Shown here: positions 11,631 through 22,665 of the stretch, piece by piece
Position numbering within the stretch: the stretch's first letter is position 1
Layout of the letters: the number at the start of each line of letters is the position of its first letter
From: Gerris lacustris
Taxonomy: Eukaryota; Arthropoda; Insecta; Hemiptera; Gerridae
Direction of reading: 5' to 3'
DNA: 64,000 nucleotides
Assembly: GCA_951217055.1 (NCBI GenBank)
Contig: OX578279.1
Location: 76,771,631 to 76,835,630 of the forward strand
Made by a program: the position numbers and the translations under genes
Notes under the pieces: generated by a model
Told to the model about the DNA's origin: nothing
Seen by the model: the letters and a program-made list of their open reading frames with translations, nothing else
Database searches by the model: none

Positions 11631-12525
11631 TTTTTTACTACGTTTTTATTAGCTTGCTTTCTTGTTTGTTTGTTTGTCCAGTACAAATCTTGCAATCAAT
11701 TTTTAACTAACTTCCCGAGTAGCTAGACATTTGAATCTTTTAGAATAGTTTAGAACACTTTAGTTTAGACTTTTTAGAACACGATGACAATGCAATATTT
11801 TAATACTTTTAGCCATATTTCAGCAGAATTTAATTCGTTTTCAGCAAATTTTGCTGTATGGAAAGTTAGTTATTTTATTTGTTTTGACAAGTCCCATATT
11901 TACAATCTTCATGTTGACGGGTTTCAAATTTGTGATTTTTTTATTAAGAGATTCACATCGAATGACAGCGAAAAAAGAAAAGTAAACAAAGAAATAAATT
12001 AATTGACGTGTGACAACCAGGTTTGTTTTCACTTGTGTCCTAGGTATCGGTTTAATTTTTATGCATCTGTACTTCTTTACTTGTACAGATTTTTCTTTTT
12101 CTTCTCTTACTGTCCCTACAAATGACACTGTTTAGATTCGGTGTTGGGGAATTCCGTTGTACAAAGATTTGTTCTTTTATAGGTTTAAGCCTCGTCCAGA
12201 CTGCCGAACCGAACAGAGGAAACGAGCCGAGCATTTGTCTCTGCGCATGCCCAGTCTGAGATGCGCATGCGTACTTTAGACTGGGCATGCGCAGGGACCA
12301 ATGCTCGGCTCGTTTCCTCTGTTCGGTTCGGCAGTCTGGACGAGGTTTTAAGATCAGTTCTCTAGATGAGATGGTTGCCATTTGCGTGAAGTAAATAAAT
12401 TCGGAACTATTTTTTTTTAACTAACATATTATTACAATGTTATATTATCAACATTACATATGATTCAACAGAAAATTTAAAAACGTAGTATATAAAAAGT
12501 TCTTTTTATCTTGCAATTATTAGGA
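11631..12525 (+). mobile_element. R3 element, near full length, with nested palindrome
   Basis: It begins TTACTACGTTTTTATTAGC, followed by (TTTG)n and GTCCAGTACAAATCTTGCAA. The CAGCAAATTTTGCTG palindrome and ACACTTGTGTCCTAGGTATC follow. It ends AAAAACGTAGTATATAAAAA and TATCTTGCAATTAT. TACTACGTTTTTA near the start and TAAAAACGTAGTA near the end are exact 13-base inverted repeats, suggesting a DNA-transposon-type MITE. A hairpin element (12189-12350) is inserted in its 3' half. Confidence 0.85.
12189..12350. mobile_element. Long-stem palindromic MITE inside R3
   Basis: Arms of about 67 bp (about 12190-12256 and 12279-12348) are near-perfect inverted copies starting CCTCGTCCAGACTGCCGAAC. The loop contains ATGCGCATGCGTAC. 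The R3 sequence TTTAAGATCAG is split and TTTAAG/TTTTAAG appears on both sides. This is either a 6-base duplication or a TTAA-type site (piggyBac-like). The element is strikingly GC-rich against its host. Confidence 0.85.
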
Positions 12526-12698
12526 TAAGATGAACTCAAATCAATAATGAAAAATATATTCTTAGTTAAATTATTTTTAAGAGAAAAGTTAAAATGCCAT
12601 ATGATAGTCATATGAAAAAAAATTTCGTCTTTCAAGTTGCAATAAAAGTACTCCAAGATTCAAAAGGATGTTGGAACATTACTTTAATAACATTTAAT
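12526..12698. other. AT-rich spacer
   Basis: No feature recognised. Confidence 0.4.
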
Positions 12699-12940
12699 GG
12701 TACTTCTTTAGATTGTTACTCCCCTAAATATTTTAAGAATATAAATGACATTAACTAAACAACTATTAAGACAAAGGACAAAGTGAAGTTTAGCCCGATG
12801 TATTTTGGTACAAAGTAATATCACACTCCTGTTTTTATAAGGGGAGTAACAGTCTAAAGAAGAACATTTCGTACACCATCTTTAGATTGATACCCCCCTC
12901 TATTTTCTTTATAAGAGGGACAACAATCTAAAGAAGTGCC
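12699..12940. mobile_element. R4 MITE copy
   Basis: The terminal inverted repeats are about 26 bp. The left end is GGTACTTCTTTAGATTGTTA and the right end reads inward GGCACTTCTTTAGATTGTTG. A second, inner pair of the same motif (AGTCTAAAGAAGAACAT / CACCATCTTTAGATTG) lies in the middle right. The core carries AAAGTAATATCACACTCCTG, related to the 97-bp satellite. There is no ORF. Confidence 0.85.
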
Positions 12941-12952
12941 CATAATTATTAA

Positions 12953-13490
12953 TACGTTTTTATTAGCTTGCATTCTTGTTTGTTTGTTTGTTTGTTTGTT
13001 TGTCCGGTACAAATCTGGCAATCGATTTCTAACTAATTTCCCGAATAGCTAGACATTTGAAACTTTTAGCATAGCTCAGAACACGATGACAATGCATTAT
13101 TTTAATACTTTTAGCCATCTTTCAGCAAAATTTAATTAGTTTTCAGCAAATTTTGCTGTGCGGAAAGTTAGTTCGGAAAAAATCCGCAAGTTATTTCATT
13201 TGTTTTGCCATATCCAATATTTACGCTATCTTCATTTTGACGGGTCTCAAATTTGTGATAAGTAAACATTGAATGACAGCTAAACCTGAAATATCGATTA
13301 TATTATTTATCGATTATATTATTTTTTAATTTAAATCAAATTATAATTATCAGTCATTTATGTGAAGTAAATAAATTTGGAAATGTTTTTTTTTTTTTCA
13401 CTAACATTATTTATTATATAACAATAACAGTTATATTATCAACATTACATTCGATTCAACAGAAAATTTAAATCTTGAAATTATTTTCGT
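12953..13490 (+). mobile_element. R3 copy with internal deletion
   Basis: The start (TACGTTTTTATTAGCTTGC, (TTTG)n) and the palindromic middle match R3. A block corresponding to the CCTAGGTATC region is replaced by ATCGATTATATTATTTATCG-type sequence, as in the copy at 60.2 kb. The end is GATTCAACAGAAAATTTAAA followed by CTTGAAATTAT. The shared deletion defines an R3 subfamily. Confidence 0.8.
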
Positions 13491-14510
13491 TTAAGATTCA
13501 AAACCTATTAGAGTAACAATCAAAATGTCAATATTTATTTACATAAGGTAGATTTATTTGAAAGTTTTGAATAAATTTATATTAGTAAATATTTAAATTA
13601 CGTATAACCTTTTTGTCCATTCATTTTTTTGTTTTGTTCTTTTACAACCAATACATTTTTAGATTAATGTTTTTACCTATTTAATTTTGTAATTTTATTT
13701 CCTATTGTACGTATATATTATCCCATACTTTTATCAGAATGATGTCAATGCGTAAATATAAACAAAATGAAGTACAGGTGAAAAAAAATATCACTTTCTG
13801 ATAAGGACCGAATCAATACCAAATTAAGTACGTTGATGTCATAATAAAAAAATGATAACAATGTATAATTAAGGATTGGAGTTGATAAATGATATCACAC
13901 AAATTATACTTTATATATATACTTAAAACATATTATCTATTATCAGTTATCAGTGTTGCAGAACCACGATTGCTGTTGTAACTACTAACAAAATATCCGT
14001 TTTCTAATTAAAGCTCTACAGATCTCTTTATTGGCGTTTATTAGACAACTAAAAACAACAACGTTCAGACAATATCGTTAAACAATATCGTTCAGTAAAG
14101 TGATTCTAAACAAAGGTTCTTATTATCTACTATTCCTTTCCCGTACTCTTGCAACCTCTAACGATACTAATTTGTAAATATCCATAAACTAACAAATGAA
14201 GAGAATTTAGCACAACTAATATACAAGCTAACGCACTTTACCTGATCGGTACTCTAACATTTCCGTTAGGTATAGCTTATTTATGATATTACTGTGAATT
14301 CTGTTCATATTGTTCACAAACCGATATAATCCAGGAGATAGCATGCAAAAAAGTGTCTAACATCAAGCTAGCATTTTGGATACAAGTCAATCGTTTAGCG
14401 CCTTTTAAGTATATACTTAATATATATGCTAAGTTATATATATGCTGTTCGTGTGCGGGACCACATAGCTTGGCAATAGGCGTTTGAAAAAAAAAACAAA
14501 AAAAAAAACG
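13491..14510. other. AT-rich sequence, no gene recognised
   Basis: No repeat shared with the rest of the window and no spliceable coding segment was recognised. Confidence 0.4.
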
Positions 14511-14512
14511 GC

Positions 14513-15008
14513 GGAGAAACCATGTCTCACCAATTATGGTGGACAATGTGATTTTCATGATCCTGAGTACAGAATTAGTTAGCAGACCGAAAATCAAGTT
14601 GATGCAGTGGCGTAGCTAGACCATTGGGGATTGGGAAATTTTTGGGAGCCCCTTACCAAAAAAAATCGATGAGCAAAAAAAAAAAAAACCTCTTACGTTG
14701 AGGAAGGGGTCCCCCTCGACGTTGGTACATGGATAGTAATTCCGGTTATTTCTGGATTTGGGGGCCCCCTGGCACTAGGGGCCCCCCCGCAATGCGGTCC
14801 CGCGCGGGCCCATAGTTACGCCACTGAGTTGATGGTAGTTTGTCCCTTGACAGGTGACCACGTTGATTTTTAGTAATACATATTTGAATAACTAACCTAA
14901 CAAGTGTGAAAATAATATATAAAATGACTTGATTTTTGGTCTACTAACTAATTCTGTACTCAGGATCATGAAAATCACATCGTCCACCCTAATTGTTGAG
15001 ACATGGCC
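14513..15008. repeat. Inverted repeat pair around a hAT-type insertion
   Basis: About 85 bases at 14517-14600 (GTCTCACCAATTATGGTGGA, ending GACCGAAAATCAAGTT) return inverted at 14926-15003. The outer pair would form a foldback element of about 490 bp. A MITE was later inserted in its spacer. Confidence 0.75.
14605..14826. mobile_element. hAT-type MITE with perfect 8-bp target duplication
   Basis: The left end CAGTGGCGTAGCTAGACC and the inverted right end CAGTGGCGTAACTATGGG form TIRs. The element is 222 bp with no ORF. AGTTGATG occurs at 14597-14604 and again at 14827-14834, an exact 8-base duplication. Eight-base duplications and a CAGTG-type end are hallmarks of the hAT superfamily. A decayed relative is at 52.15 kb. 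Confidence 0.88.
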
Positions 15009-15214
15009 GCCAAAAGTCTGAAACAATTTTTTAAATGTCCATCATTAGTCTATGTTCATTTAATTTTTACTGGTGATGCCACTCATAAATAGAACAAGTT
15101 TAGCAAAATTTTCATTTTGCTCTTATATATACCATTTTTGTTTTCTATATGGCTTCTAGCAAACATTTTTCGAGTAAAAATGTACATATTTGCTTAATCT
15201 ACCAGAAAACAGGT

Positions 15215-15453
15215 GGCACTTCTTTAGATTGTTACTCCCCTTATAAAAAAAACAGAGGGGAGTAACAATCTAAAGAAGGTGTACGGAATGTTCTTCTTAA
15301 GACTGTTACTTTTGACTCCCCTTATCAAAACAGAAGTGGTATATTCCTTTGTCCCAAAGTACATTGGACTAAACATCCCTTTGTCTTAATAATTATTTAG
15401 TCAGTCATTTATTTTAATTATAAAATAGGGGAGTAACAATCTAAAGAAGTACT
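15215..15453. mobile_element. R4 MITE copy
   Basis: It begins GGCACTTCTTTAGATTGTTA and ends with the inverted TAACAATCTAAAGAAGTAC. An inner inverted pair of the same motif lies at about 15260-15320. The core motif is reversed relative to the 12.7 kb copy: GGTATATTCCTTTGTCCCAA, then TACATTGGACTAAACATCCC. Confidence 0.85.
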
Positions 15454-15539
15454 AAAAAGGCTTGAAAATAATATTTGACTTGCTATATAGACATTTACTT
15501 TTTTTCAAAATGCCGGTAAAGAAAGGAAATTTTGTGATA

Positions 15540-15700
15540 ATAGTTACATATTCTTTTCCTACTTTTTAAGACCTTCCAAACGATGTATAACATGCCATTC
15601 TGACTAAAACCTTCTTGTTTTACTCATTCCTCTATATTGGCAACCATCTTGAATATATTGAGTTTGAAATTGCGAAAAACAATACAGTTGCCTCAAATGC
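15540..15700 (+). repeat. R5 fragment
   Basis: TTTTTAAGACCTTCCAAACG and ATGTATAACATGCCATTCTG match the TTCAAGACCTTTAAATTGAT / ATAACATGTCATGGTGACTA part of R5 at 50.3 kb. Both ends are missing. Confidence 0.55.
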
Positions 15701-15990
15701 TGACATACACTGTGTGCCGAATTCCGTTCAAATCAGGCGTAGAAGGTTTAAACTTGTATGGGACCAACAATGGGCTAATTATGACCTACCATCCAAATTT
15801 CATTAAAATCAGATGAGTAGTTTTTAAGATATATGTTGGACAGACAGATCAACAGACAGACAGACACGGAACCAAAAATGTTCCCTGATTTCTGAAACGG
15901 ATTTCTGTCAAGGAATATTTGAAATCGGAGACCTAAAAAAAATACGTGTGGTGTCGCGGGACACCCGGTAGGAACGAAGTTCCTTACATT
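15700..15990 (+). mobile_element. R2 element copy
   Basis: It contains TGGGACCAACAATGGGCTAA, CCAAATTTCATTAAAATCAG, a (CAGA)n run and CTGAAACGGATTTCTGTC as in other R2 copies. Its end differs: a GGTGTCGCGGGACACC hairpin, then GGAACGAAGTTCC. Confidence 0.75.
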
Positions 15991-15999
15991 TTTCATTAA

Positions 16000-16450
16000 A
16001 TATAAATTATAAAATCACAGTGCTAAGTACGTATACATTACTAACTATATACATGGCGGAGTTAGAAAAGAGACAAAATTAAAAGTAACGAACTGTTTGT
16101 ACCTAGCAGAGTTAAGGCAAAATTAAAAGAAAATCATTATTTGTATAATTAAAACAAGCGTCTTACTATAAATATACATTGAATATAAGAAAAAAGTTGA
16201 TCATGATGAGTTTATAGTGAAAGAGTATGTTTGTTAAAGGAGTTTGGATTGAAATAGGACTGTTTTCTACCTACCCGGCCAATTAATTTAAAATATTATA
16301 AAATATATCTCTTCCCTACTCTACAGCTTCTGCTTGTATCAGGGTGAAATTTTACATGATTATATTTTATTTATTTACAAAACAAACTGACATTTTTTGA
16401 CATATATAGCAAAAATAATCAAAACAAGTCAAGTAACAGGCTTCCTTAAT
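16000..16450. other. AT-rich spacer
   Basis: Nothing recognised beyond simple AT-rich sequence. Confidence 0.4.
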
Positions 16451-16454
16451 AGCT

Positions 16455-16805
16455 CTTTTTCCCGTCTTTTGAAGCTTACGTTTTCGCGAGCGTTGCGCGT
16501 GAACGCTTGGGTGGATAACGTTTTCCGACGAACTCAGCCCGGGCATTGGTAAAATGAACATGTGTACCAAATTTCATCTAACTCGGTGATCTTTTACTCA
16601 AGTTATCGTCATCTGTAAATTTCGTGACGGTGATTTTGTGACGGTTATTTTGAGACGGTTATTTTGTGACGGTGATTTTGGTCGTTTTTTCGGATTCACT
16701 CCCGGGCTCCGAACGTGCCATAAGGAACTTCGTTCCAAAAAAGTTCGTTCTTCGGAACAATCACATAGCTTTCGTTACCTTCGGTAAACTCGGAAGCAAA
16801 AATCA
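16455..16805 (+). mobile_element. R2 element copy with GTGACGG minisatellite
   Basis: The 5' part (CGCGAGCGTTGCGCGTGAAC, GGGCATTGGTAAAATGAACA) matches the copy at 29.05 kb. A short run of four GTGACGGTGATTTT-like units (16623-16682) replaces the usual middle. It ends with TTACCTTCGGTAAACTCGGA. Confidence 0.75.
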
Positions 16806-17095
16806 AACATTAACCAATATTATTCACATTATATAAATAAATATGACAAAACCTATAATCTTTAGATCTCATATTATCCTAAACCCACGCTTTCACTTCT
16901 AGTTTTCAAAAGGTTTTTTTTAACCAATATAATAATAGATGGAGTGACACAAATATTTAGATGTTTTGAGCCGGGGTGGTTGGAAGACAACATTTAAAAC
17001 TTTCCTATATTGAAAACATAATGCTCTATAATATGTTCTCCAACAACAGTAATATTTAATTTGTATGTGTTTACAATAATTCTGAAATTATAATA
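16806..17095. other. AT-rich spacer
   Basis: No feature recognised. Confidence 0.35.
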
Positions 17096-17600
17096 AACTA
17101 GCTGAATACCCGTGCTTCGCTACGGAGTGTTATTTTAATTTGATAATTTTATAAACTACCATCAAGAAACATTTAAATTATTTTATTATGCGAGAATATC
17201 TAGATTCTATCCCTCTTACTTATTTCTATACCCCCTCCTCTATCATGAGATAATTTGCAAATATCCCAAATTTACCCTCCTCCTAAATGAAAATATTACA
17301 TAACTGTATACATAACAACAATTACTTTACTCTTAAAGAGCTTTTCAACGATAAGCATCATGAAGGGAATTCATTACTTTGACCCCGTATTCATTACTTG
17401 TACCCCGTACCCCTGTGTACCAAAGTTTAAATTTCGAAAATTATATAGACAGAGATTTTCCCCTTGCTTTGAAGGTCAAGTGTGCAAATGTTCATCAAGA
17501 TGAGACTAAAACAGTAGATTTGTATAAAGAACATACACACACATACGTTGACTTTTATATATATATATATAGATTGACGTTACTTCCAGCCATCTATTGC
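17096..17600 (+). mobile_element. Dispersed arthropod-type repeat (CTAGCTGAATACCCGTGCTTC)
   Basis: It starts AACTAGCTGAATACCCGTGC, TTCGCTACGGAG, a motif style widespread in insect dispersed repeats, and ends in a (TA)n tract at 17555-17570. Bases 17275-17400 also share CAACAATTACT...CTCTTAAAGAG and GTACCCCGTACCCC-like sequence with the foldback element at 51.2-51.85 kb. The exact class is uncertain. The 76-codon ORF at 17379-17609 is not supported. Confidence 0.5.
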
Positions 17601-17928
17601 GTTCATTAAAAACATGATTAAGTTCACCCAAGTTTAAATTATCAAACCTTTTTTACGTGGTACGACGAAATAATTGAATTCATTTGATTTTCAGTTAAAA
17701 GCAGAAATAAAGAGTGTATACCTACTTTTAAAAAAAAAAAATTGACTGCACTAACTTACTTAATAACCAAGAAACTATTTAGGTAAGTAAATTAGGTAAT
17801 ATGTAGCAAACGGGAGACTTGGTTACGCACCTTATAAATAATTATATGTCTAAATAACTATAAAATCAAAAGGATATTTAGTCCAAAAAACTTTGGGACA
17901 AAGGAACACCAGTATTCTGTATGTAATT
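17601..17928. other. Spacer with R4 core fragment
   Basis: A short piece of R4 core (GGATATTTAGTCCAAAAAAC, TTTGGGACAAAGGAA) lies at 17871-17905. The rest is unrecognised. Confidence 0.5.
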
Positions 17929-19265
17929 AGTAATCTATTTGTTTTGGCGACTTTACAGTTTGAATATCACGATTTCATAAGTATATCTATTTGTTTTAGT
18001 TATTTTACAGTTTGAATATCACGATTTAATTAGTAATCTATTTGTTTGGGCGATTTTACTGTTTGAATATCACGATTTCATTAGTATATCTATTTGTTTT
18101 GATGATTTTACAGTTTGAATATCACGATTTCATTAGTATGTCTATTTGTTTTAGTTATTTTACAGTTTGAATATCGCGATTTCATTAGTATATCTATTTG
18201 TTTTGATGATTTTACAGTTTGAATATCACGATTTCATTAGTAGAAAGAAAAAAGAAAGAAAATGTTTATTTTTTTTTGCTTACAATTGTTTTTTTTGTTT
18301 TTTTTGTTTGTTTTTTTTGCTTACAATTGTTTTTTTTTTTTTTTTTTTATTCCTTTTACAAACATTCCTACCCCATGATATACATCGTCTGGGGGGAGGT
18401 GGCAGGCATATTAACAAAACATTAAAATCCTTATAGTCTTTACTATAGATATGAGGCTTACAAATTTATCATTTTTTTAAACAATACATAAACATTGCCA
18501 TTAAAATCCTTGTAATCTTAACAATAAATAACAACAATATAAATTGTATATTCAAAATATTGATTTCATTAGTATATCTATTTGTTTTAGTTATTTTACT
18601 GTTTGAATATCACGATTTCATTAGTATATCTATTTGTTTTAGTTATTTTACTGTTTGAATATCACGATTTCATTAGTATATCTATTTGTTTGTTATTTTA
18701 CTGTTTGAATATCACGATTTCATTAGTATATCTATTTGTTTTGATGATTTTACAGTTTGAATATCACGATTTCATTAGTATATCTATTTGTTTTAGTTAT
18801 TTTACTGTTTGAATATCACGATTTCATTAGTATATCTATTTGTTTTGATGATTTTACAGTTTGAATATCACGATTTCATTGGTATATCTATTTGTTTTGA
18901 TGATTTTACAGTTTGAATATCACGATTTCATTAGTATATCTATTTGTTTTAGTTATTTTACAGTTTGAATATCACGATTTCATTAGTATATCTATTTGTT
19001 TTGATGATTTTACAGTTTGAATATCACGATTTCATTAGTATATCTATTTGTTTTAGTTATTTTACTGTTTAAATATCACGATTTCATTAGTATATCTGTT
19101 TGTTTTAGTTATTTTACAGTTTGAATATCACGATTTAATTAGTAATATATTTGTTTTGGTGATTTTACTGTGAATATCACGGTTTCAGACGATTTAATTT
19201 GTAATCTATTTGTTTTGGCGATTTTACTGTTTAAATATCACGATTTAATTATAATTTTTTTGTGA
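17929..19265. repeat. 52-bp satellite array, interrupted once
   Basis: The unit is 52 bp: GTTTGAATATCACGATTTCA, TTAGTATATCTATTTGTTTT, then AGTTATTTTACA or GATGATTTTACA. Steps such as 18859 to 18911 give 52. About six units precede and about thirteen follow a 320-base insertion (18241-18560). Two sub-types (TTAGTTATTTTAC and TTGATGATTTTAC) alternate irregularly. Terminal units are more diverged. Confidence 0.92.
18241..18560. mobile_element. 320-bp insertion in the 52-bp satellite
   Basis: The array stops after GATTTCATTAGTA and resumes at 18561 with GATTTCATTAGTA, consistent with a duplication or with insertion at a unit boundary. The insert carries poly-T runs and a mixed-sequence part (CTACCCCATGATATACATCG, TCTGGGGGGAGGTGGCAGGC). 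No coding capacity is evident. Its class is unknown. Confidence 0.55.
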
Positions 19266-19985
19266 TTTTTATCAGCAATCTTTTCGTTTTGACCATTTAA
19301 CATTTTATTTTATTTTTTTAATTTTATATTTTTTTGACGATTATTATTCTATTGACATAATATTATTATGAAAATATCATAATTTTCAGATTATGTTGTA
19401 AAATTGGTATTTTTAAATTATGCATCGTAACCATTATTCATAAAAATATGTAACAAAAAATACGAAAGAACTATAAAAATTTAAAAATAAATTAAAGCCA
19501 TTAAAAAGCTTAATAGTACTAATAAAAATTATCATTGACATACCTTATTAATTCATACTGTAAAATATCATTAATGTATTTTTTTAATCAGATACAAAAC
19601 AATCAAAGCATAATAAAAGAATGAAAAATATTAAAACATTATGAATCAAAATGATTAAAATGAAAATCAATAGTGATTGATGGTATGAACTGGTTCATTA
19701 TCTCATATCTAAGTTTAATAATATCTATGATAATAACTAAACACAATATCGCTGTAACAGGTTTACCACAGGGACAGGCAAGTTATGAATCGGTGAGCTA
19801 TTACTGTCTAACAGCGTCATACTCATTTACATAGAGTCTATTGTAAGCTACATGCTAGACTTAGTTATTACCTGTTGGAACACTCTCTACCTTGAACAGG
19901 ATTTTACATCTTTTCTAACTACAAACTATTACATTCTGCGATAGTCACAGTACAACTTCATTATTTATAAGTGCGAATGTAAAGA
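19266..19985. other. AT-rich spacer
   Basis: No feature recognised. Confidence 0.4.
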
Positions 19986-19990
19986 AAAAA

Positions 19991-20567
19991 ATCGGTTCGA
20001 GAACGACTCAGGCAAAATTTCTCATACACGAGTTCATAATTACTTAGCCCACTGTTTTCTATTTATTAGTTTTCGTATGTACATTTAATTATTATTGAAC
20101 ATATTATTAAAATTTATCATAGAAATAACTTCTCCTCTGCAGGGAATCGAACCCGGCCTCTCTTCGTCCGCGTTTAAAGCTATTTTCTCAGGAACTAGAT
20201 ATTTACCCGGGAAAACGGCTTATATTGTTTGAATCGTATTTAATTGGCCGGAAAATCGTCGGAACCGTTTTCGAGAATTACTTATTTTTTGTTTTTCACG
20301 TTTTTAAGAATTTTTGGGGGGGTAACGCCCCCAAATTTTGAGCTAAAATTAATTTCTCGATTTTGCCTCGGTGTATGATTTTTCTAAACATGTATGCCAA
20401 ATTTCGTTAAAATCGGCCCAGTAGTTTAGACTACAGGTGTCTGCACAGTCAACAGACATTTTTTTAAAACCACTTTTTTGGACTCAGAGGACCTCAAAAC
20501 GTGTACATCCGCCAAAATCGAATTTTCGCGCCATAACAGTACTTTCTCTTTATGTGAGAAAGTAAAA
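19991..20567 (-). mobile_element. R1 copy 2
   Basis: Reverse of copy 1. It includes the B-box-like segment AGGGAATCGAACCCGGCCTC (reverse of GGTTCGATTCCC) at about 20142-20160 and ends with ACTTTCTCTTTATGTGAGAA. It abuts R1 copy 3 head to tail. Confidence 0.85.
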
Positions 20568-20568
20568 A

Positions 20569-21236
20569 TCAGTCCGAGACTACTACTCAGTCAAACTTTC
20601 TCATGTACAATTTCATAATTACTTGGCCCAGTGTTTTCTATTTATTAGATTTCGTAGGTACACTTAATTTTATTATGGAACATATTATCAAAATTTATCA
20701 TAAAAATAACTTCTCATCGGCTGGGAATCGAACCCGGCCTCTCTCCATCCTCGTTTAAAGATATTTTCTAGGAACTAGATTTTTCCAGAGAAAACGGCTT
20801 ATATCGTTAGATTCGAATTTAAATGGACTATATTTTAGAATTTTTTAATCAAAATCGTCGGAACTGTTTTCGAGAAATAATTTTTTTTCATGTTTTTTCA
20901 GAGTTTTTGGGGGGTAGCGCTCCCAAATTTAGAGCTAAAATTTATTTCTCGATTTCGCCTTGGGTTATGATTTTTCTGAACAGTATGCCAAATTTCGATA
21001 AATGTATTCCGGGATGTACATATTTTTTACATATTTCCGAATTTCTGAATGTATGCCGATTTCGTCAAAATCGGCCTAGTAGTTTAGGCTATATTCAGAC
21101 GTCTGTACAGACAGACGACCGGCAACTGACGACAGAGAGACATTTTTTAGGACTCAGGGGACCTTGTAAATCTATCAAAATCTTATAATAGAATTTTCGC
21201 ACCATCACAATACTTTCTCTTTATATGAGAAAGTAA
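20569..21236 (-). mobile_element. R1 copy 3
   Basis: Tandem with copy 2 in the same orientation. It has GGGAATCGAACCCGGCCTCT at about 20726 and ends at TACTTTCTCTTTATATGAGA. An extra block near 21005-21055 (TTCCGGGATGTACATATTTT) is missing in other copies. The 121-codon ORF inside is repeat sequence. Confidence 0.85.
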
Positions 21237-21272
21237 AAATGGAAAAGTTTGAATTAACGCAGCAATTTATCT

Positions 21273-21492
21273 TCACATTCAATGGTCATTATAACATTCA
21301 ATGTCATTATGGACATTCATTATGGAAAGTCATTATGGTATGTCATTATGAAATGTCATTATGGAATGTCATTATGAACATTCATTATGGAATGTCATTA
21401 TGGACATTCATTATAGATTGTCATTATGGACATTCATTATGGAATGTCATTATGGACATTCATATGTAATGTCATTATAGACATTCAAATGG
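21273..21492. repeat. TCATTATGGAATG minisatellite
   Basis: Irregular units of about 11-13 bases (TCATTATGGACAT, TCATTATGGAATG) repeat about 16 times. Confidence 0.85.
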
Positions 21493-21529
21493 TATTATAA
21501 TTTAAGGGGAAGAGATAAGATTTGCCAAT

Positions 21530-21805
21530 ATAAATATATATCTATAATATCTATTTTGGTTTTTTTCGGCGAAAATTATTGTGTTTTACTCCAGCCCCAA
21601 CGGGCTTAATTTTATATTTAGAAAAAAAGAGTATAATTTATTAAATTAATTTAGATAAGTTATTATATCTATTTGAAGACCAACAAATCAAAACAAAAAT
21701 ATAATTTAATTGGAATAAATGTGGTTGCCTTAGCTTAGCAATAACAAATCATTTCGAGGTGAGTCGTCGCCATCGGGACATTACTCGATTATATAAAATG
21801 ATTAA
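21530..21805. mobile_element. R6 tail repeat
   Basis: GTTATTATATCTATTTGAAG, GGAATAAATGTGGTTGCCTT, AGCTTAGCAATAACAAAT and TTCGAGGTGAGTCGTCGCC match 59.56-59.70 kb almost base for base. That defines a shared 3' module. No coding is seen. Confidence 0.7.
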
Positions 21806-22560
21806 TGATTTTTTTTTTTTTTTTAATGTAACAGTTTTTGTGCAATTGAAAAAATATGATGATAAGTGACTTTGATAAGTGAATTATGCATAAATTCCGT
21901 AATTTCACTACTCTTATACCTACTACTCAATTCACGAATGACTGAATTTACTATGATTTGTTTATCCTTCTTTTTGAATGAATTATATTTATAAATCTAT
22001 TCTTTAAGAGTTAAAATAGATTTCAAAAGTGAAAATTCTCGTTTGGTGTAGTATTTTTTCCAGCTTAGTGAAGGAATCGTTACAATAGATACCGCATGTA
22101 ATTCAAGGTAAATTCTTTAACCCTACGGATATAGACTCCTACAAAATGTATCTTGTTCCTTTCATCCTTAAATCTACCTTACCTTACAGAAGTAAAACTT
22201 CCAATCCGTAGGGCTTTAGAAAAGAATTGCTGAATATACGATGGTTTTTTTTTTATAAATTGATGTTACCTTTTTTCTTGAGAAATGAAAAAAACTTTTT
22301 GCTATTTTTGAAAAACACTAATATTTGGCTATAAAAAATTATAACTATAAAAAAAGTTTTAAAAACAAATCTTGAATTTTTAATACTTATATAACAATAT
22401 AAAAGCTTTTTATATATATATATATATATATATATTTTTATTAATTAAAAAAAAAAAGTTTTACCTTTTTTTTAAAAAAAAGGTTTTTTTTTCTTGAAAT
22501 TTGGAATAGATGTTCCTTTAACACATTAAAATCGATTTATATGGTTTATTTGCTTAAAAA
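21806..22560. other. AT-rich sequence with (TA)n
   Basis: A (TA)n run lies near 22411-22433 and homopolymer A/T runs follow. There is no gene. Confidence 0.5.
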
Positions 22561-22579
22561 ATGTTTAGAATTAGCATAA

Positions 22580-22665
22580 AAATAACCTTCCCTGCAGGGA
22601 ATCGAACCCGGCCTCTCACGAGAGTTAAGAGGCCGGCATCCTCTTGGCTGCGCGCGTATATAGGC
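22580..22665 (-). repeat. tRNA-derived fragment with perfect B box
   Basis: On the minus strand GGCCGGGTTCGATTCCCTGC contains a consensus pol III B box. It is preceded by an inverted pair GGCCTCTTAACTC...GAGAGGCC that could be a stem. The 3' flank AGGTTATTTTTATG resembles that of R1, so this is a truncated or related SINE-like element and not a functional tRNA. Confidence 0.6.

Noticed and set aside
18167..18436. ORFs of 60-90 codons across the 52-bp satellite
   Set aside because: 52 is not a multiple of 3 and the frames follow satellite and poly-T sequence.
8156..19260. Common origin of the 52-bp satellite with the 65/97-bp satellites
   Set aside because: They share only GAATATCAC, too short to argue for descent in AT-rich DNA.
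20823..21188. 121-codon ORF
   Set aside because: Entirely within an R1 repeat copy. Other R1 copies are frameshifted at the same places.
22580..22665. Functional tRNA gene
   Set aside because: A B box is present, but no A box at the right spacing and no anticodon arm can be drawn.
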